Assembly (NCBI RefSeq): GCF_947487605.1
Contig: NZ_CANKXK010000010.1
Span: 62,001 to 126,000, forward strand
DNA length: 64,000 nt
Direction: 5' to 3'
DNA from: an uncultured Algibacter sp.
Lineage (GTDB): Bacteria > Bacteroidota > Bacteroidia > Flavobacteriales > Flavobacteriaceae
Position numbers and translations under genes: made by a program. Under the pieces are notes generated by a model. It worked only from the letters and a program-made list of their open reading frames with translations. It had not been told where the DNA came from and did no database searches. Positions 62,601 to 64,000 of the stretch are shown piece by piece. The first letter of the stretch is position 1, and every line of letters begins with the position of its first letter.

Positions 62601-63262
62601 TGTCTGGAAATTTTGCTAATGCCAATAACGACGAGCATTATAAAAAATCGAGTGATGGAAAAGTAGGACTTTGGTTTGGTAATGTGGACGATTTATTTAG
62701 AATGGGGATACCAAAAGGTATTGGCTCAACTTGGAAAAATATGTCAGTACAAGCCAATACACCTTCGTTGCCTTACATCATGCAAGGTTACAATGAAAAA
62801 ACGGTCGTTATGTCTCATAATTTGGACATTCCTGTAACGTTTACATTGCAGATAGATTATTTGGCTAACGGTAATTTTGTGGATTATAAATCGATTCTAG
62901 TAAACCCTGGCGAAGAAAAAGTGTATGAGTTCCCAGAAGGATTTAATGCCCATTGGGTAAGAACAAAAGTGAATGAAGATTGTACAGCCACAGCAACATT
63001 TTATTATAATGTAGAGGCACCATCATTAAGTGTTGATACTGTTGAAGATACAAACAAAATTATGGTGTTTCCAAATCCTGTTCAATCAGAATTGTATGTA
63101 GAAGGCTTAGAAAATGTAACAAACGCGGTTGTTTACGATTTGTTTGGTAAAAGAATAATGATGTCAAAGATTGATAAAAAAGTAAATGTTAGTCGCTTGC
63201 ATACAGGTTTTTATATTTTGGTTTTAGAGGGGCATGCCCCTCTAAAGTTCATTAAAAATTAA
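59663..63262 (+). CDS. 1199-aa secreted protein of unknown function with N-terminal beta-sandwich, Ig/Calx-like segment, duplicated C-terminal module and T9SS domain
   Basis: NILVNGSFNNGTIGWTTNG; VEEEGATSDTFTIKLKDLPTGDVTINI...NYNNPKTITVTAIDD; repeated module (MNMHGLMYQFP / MNIHGTFYELP, SANTPSEAILISGY / QANTPSLPYIMQGY); MVFPNPVQSELYVEGLE...GFYILVLEG. Confidence 0.75.
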   Translation: MFKKLLFLLLFVNTLVVFAQQNILVNGSFNNGTIGWTTNGTVSVESTGLVSGSSESAQVIATNGKLSQDINANDEEWEFEFYFACQNPTLFSGANRGLNVHINNAEINLRIAENGDIQVYSGSWITIGSGNEISFSTDNNADGDIIDAGDVLNAHRLKIVGHQYGTGQSNYDVYVSEANTSVLQLVASGLTYFQGNPSTLTSVSFLSNFGMTSGMSYLVDECVLFDNSNIIIEQTSGSTSVEEEGATSDTFTIKLKDLPTGDVTINIAEVGTSYLNVTPSSVVFNASNYNNPKTITVTAIDDSEAQGGTYTTNLSFEVTSSDSNYNGKPLTDIAVFIKDNEPFVYPLYSGVYPHLAVTNSNNECGVGAIVPWQDDLWYVTYSPHFPNGSNDKLYQLSSDLSVVARPESVGGTPANRMIHSESNQLIIGSHIIDENKVVKTIPLSTMPGRMTANARHLTDPENRVYFVTMEEGIYDVDVNTLDFVTLHGDTNSGGFNSIVPGVHMKGAYTGQGRLMIANNGKGGTLSEWKGFGDGNPANSGAWTNIDVNKHVEITSKGGIYGATSPNDPIWSMGWDDKSVLLNVCDKGGVWKRFRMPKGSYTHDGDPGWYTEWPRIRDIGYGNGNYLMNMHGLMYQFPSEFSHDNTGGIVPFSSFLKMIVDYTEWNDQIVLACNDASKMGNSICPRAESNLLFTTREELDTYASTPFAFGGVWTSEAVSANTPSEAILISGYKYRTLHLEQNTNTEVVFTIEVDMSGDNNWTTLEQVTIPALGYANYLLPESLQAPWLRVVSNTNVNSASAYLHFANEYSTQTPSIISSIVPPAQTTAMSSGLIRLMSGTDMKLQFASDIVDNQGSITTGYYEMSSNMIMNKVNNTSGENTLRSQYNTTKDFNVDEASVIVESQGNQYRLPFGDDKFSSPFVSGWPRGEREIVTERSMMNIHGTFYELPRNNSGGMRRIRPITTHNKQIFDFCSWRGMLVLSGNFANANNDEHYKKSSDGKVGLWFGNVDDLFRMGIPKGIGSTWKNMSVQANTPSLPYIMQGYNEKTVVMSHNLDIPVTFTLQIDYLANGNFVDYKSILVNPGEEKVYEFPEGFNAHWVRTKVNEDCTATATFYYNVEAPSLSVDTVEDTNKIMVFPNPVQSELYVEGLENVTNAVVYDLFGKRIMMSKIDKKVNVSRLHTGFYILVLEGHAPLKFIKN
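63223..63246. repeat. 24-bp perfect palindrome inside CDS end
   Basis: TTTAGAGGGGCA|TGCCCCTCTAAA, spacer 0. Confidence 0.9.
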
Positions 63263-63470
63263 TTATTGAAATGAAATTATAAAAAGAGGTTATTCTTCTA
63301 TTTCAGATTTTAGGAAAATTACCTTTGGAAGCTGCTTAAACAAGTGTTTTAAATTATAATACGCTGTAGAACAAATTATGAAAAAGAATCAAATTAATGA
63401 TGGGATTTTGATTTGTTTGTATCATAATGTTTTAGTAATAAGTTTCTATTAACAATTGAACAATTATTTA

Positions 63471-64000
63471 ATGTTTTATTTTATGTTAAACTTAGTTAAG
63501 AGGAGATTTAGGGAGGGTTTATCGCTTCTATTTATTCTGGCATTCAATATTAATTATTCCCAAAATCGCCCAAATATAGTTGTAATCATGTTAGATGATT
63601 TAGGTTATGGCGATCTTGGAATACATGGCAACCCCTATGTAAAGACTCCTAATATAGATGCATTAGGGAAGGAAAGCGTTGAATTGACACATTTTTATGC
63701 ATATCCAAGTTGCTCACCTACAAGAGCCGCATTAATGACTGGTAGATGGCCTTATAGAACAGGAATATTAAGTGTTTTTTACCATGCAGGTCTTATGCAT
63801 GCCAACGAAGTTACCATAGCCGAAACTTTAGGTGATGCTGGTTATCGAACAGGGATTTTTGGAAAATGGCATCTTGGAGATAATTACCCAATGAGACCAA
63901 CAGATAATGGGTTTCAGGAGGCATTGGTTCATAAGGGAGGTGGCATTGGTCAGGCAGCAGGCCCCGTTGGAAACACATATTATGATCCTATTTTAGAACA
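63471..64000 (+). CDS. S1-type sulfatase, 5' part (truncated by window end)
   Basis: Translation from ATG 63471/63483: ...[69 protein letters not shown]...[20 protein letters not shown]. Confidence 0.92.
   Translation, partial: MFYFMLNLVKRRFREGLSLLFILAFNINYSQNRPNIVVIMLDDLGYGDLGIHGNPYVKTPNIDALGKESVELTHFYAYPSCSPTRAALMTGRWPYRTGILSVFYHAGLMHANEVTIAETLGDAGYRTGIFGKWHLGDNYPMRPTDNGFQEALVHKGGGIGQAAGPVGNTYYDPILE

Noticed and set aside
63342-63360. Possible eighth operator copy (AAGTGT at 63342) before the last sulfatase
   Set aside because: Only the left half-site is present; the expected ACACTT at +7 spacing is absent.

Overview
The window is AT-rich DNA from what looks like a marine Flavobacteriia-type Bacteroidetes, and nearly all of it is one large polysaccharide utilisation locus (PUL) in two parts. 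Part A (about 1-35.6 kb) holds two GH27-like enzymes, sulfatases, two paralogous secreted beta-strand-rich repeat proteins, a T9SS type-B protein, a Nudix-related (NrtR/AraR-type) regulator, a SusC/SusD pair, two paralogous large secreted proteins of unclear family (candidate new glycoside hydrolases), more sulfatases, a GH28-like beta-helix protein, and a cytoplasmic L-arabinose pathway (araB, araD, araA) with a sodium/solute symporter. Seven copies of a 19-bp imperfect palindrome, AAGTGT-N7-ACACTT, lie in the promoter regions of Part A transcription units, including the sulfatase, SusC and araBDA units and the region upstream of the regulator. I read this as an arabinose-responsive AraR-like regulon. 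Part B (about 36-64 kb) has an IclR-type regulator with its own palindrome, a symporter and FAD-oxidoreductase pair, a second SusC/SusD pair, sulfatases, GH30-like, GH16, GH2 and GH43 enzymes, and a 1199-aa T9SS protein with a duplicated module of unknown function. Eight S1-type sulfatases are present, the last truncated by the window end. The working hypothesis is a locus for sulfated arabinan plus sulfated galactan or arabinogalactan, as in green algae such as Codium or Cladophorales. The substrate is inference. No rRNA, tRNA, CRISPR array or intact mobile element was recognised.
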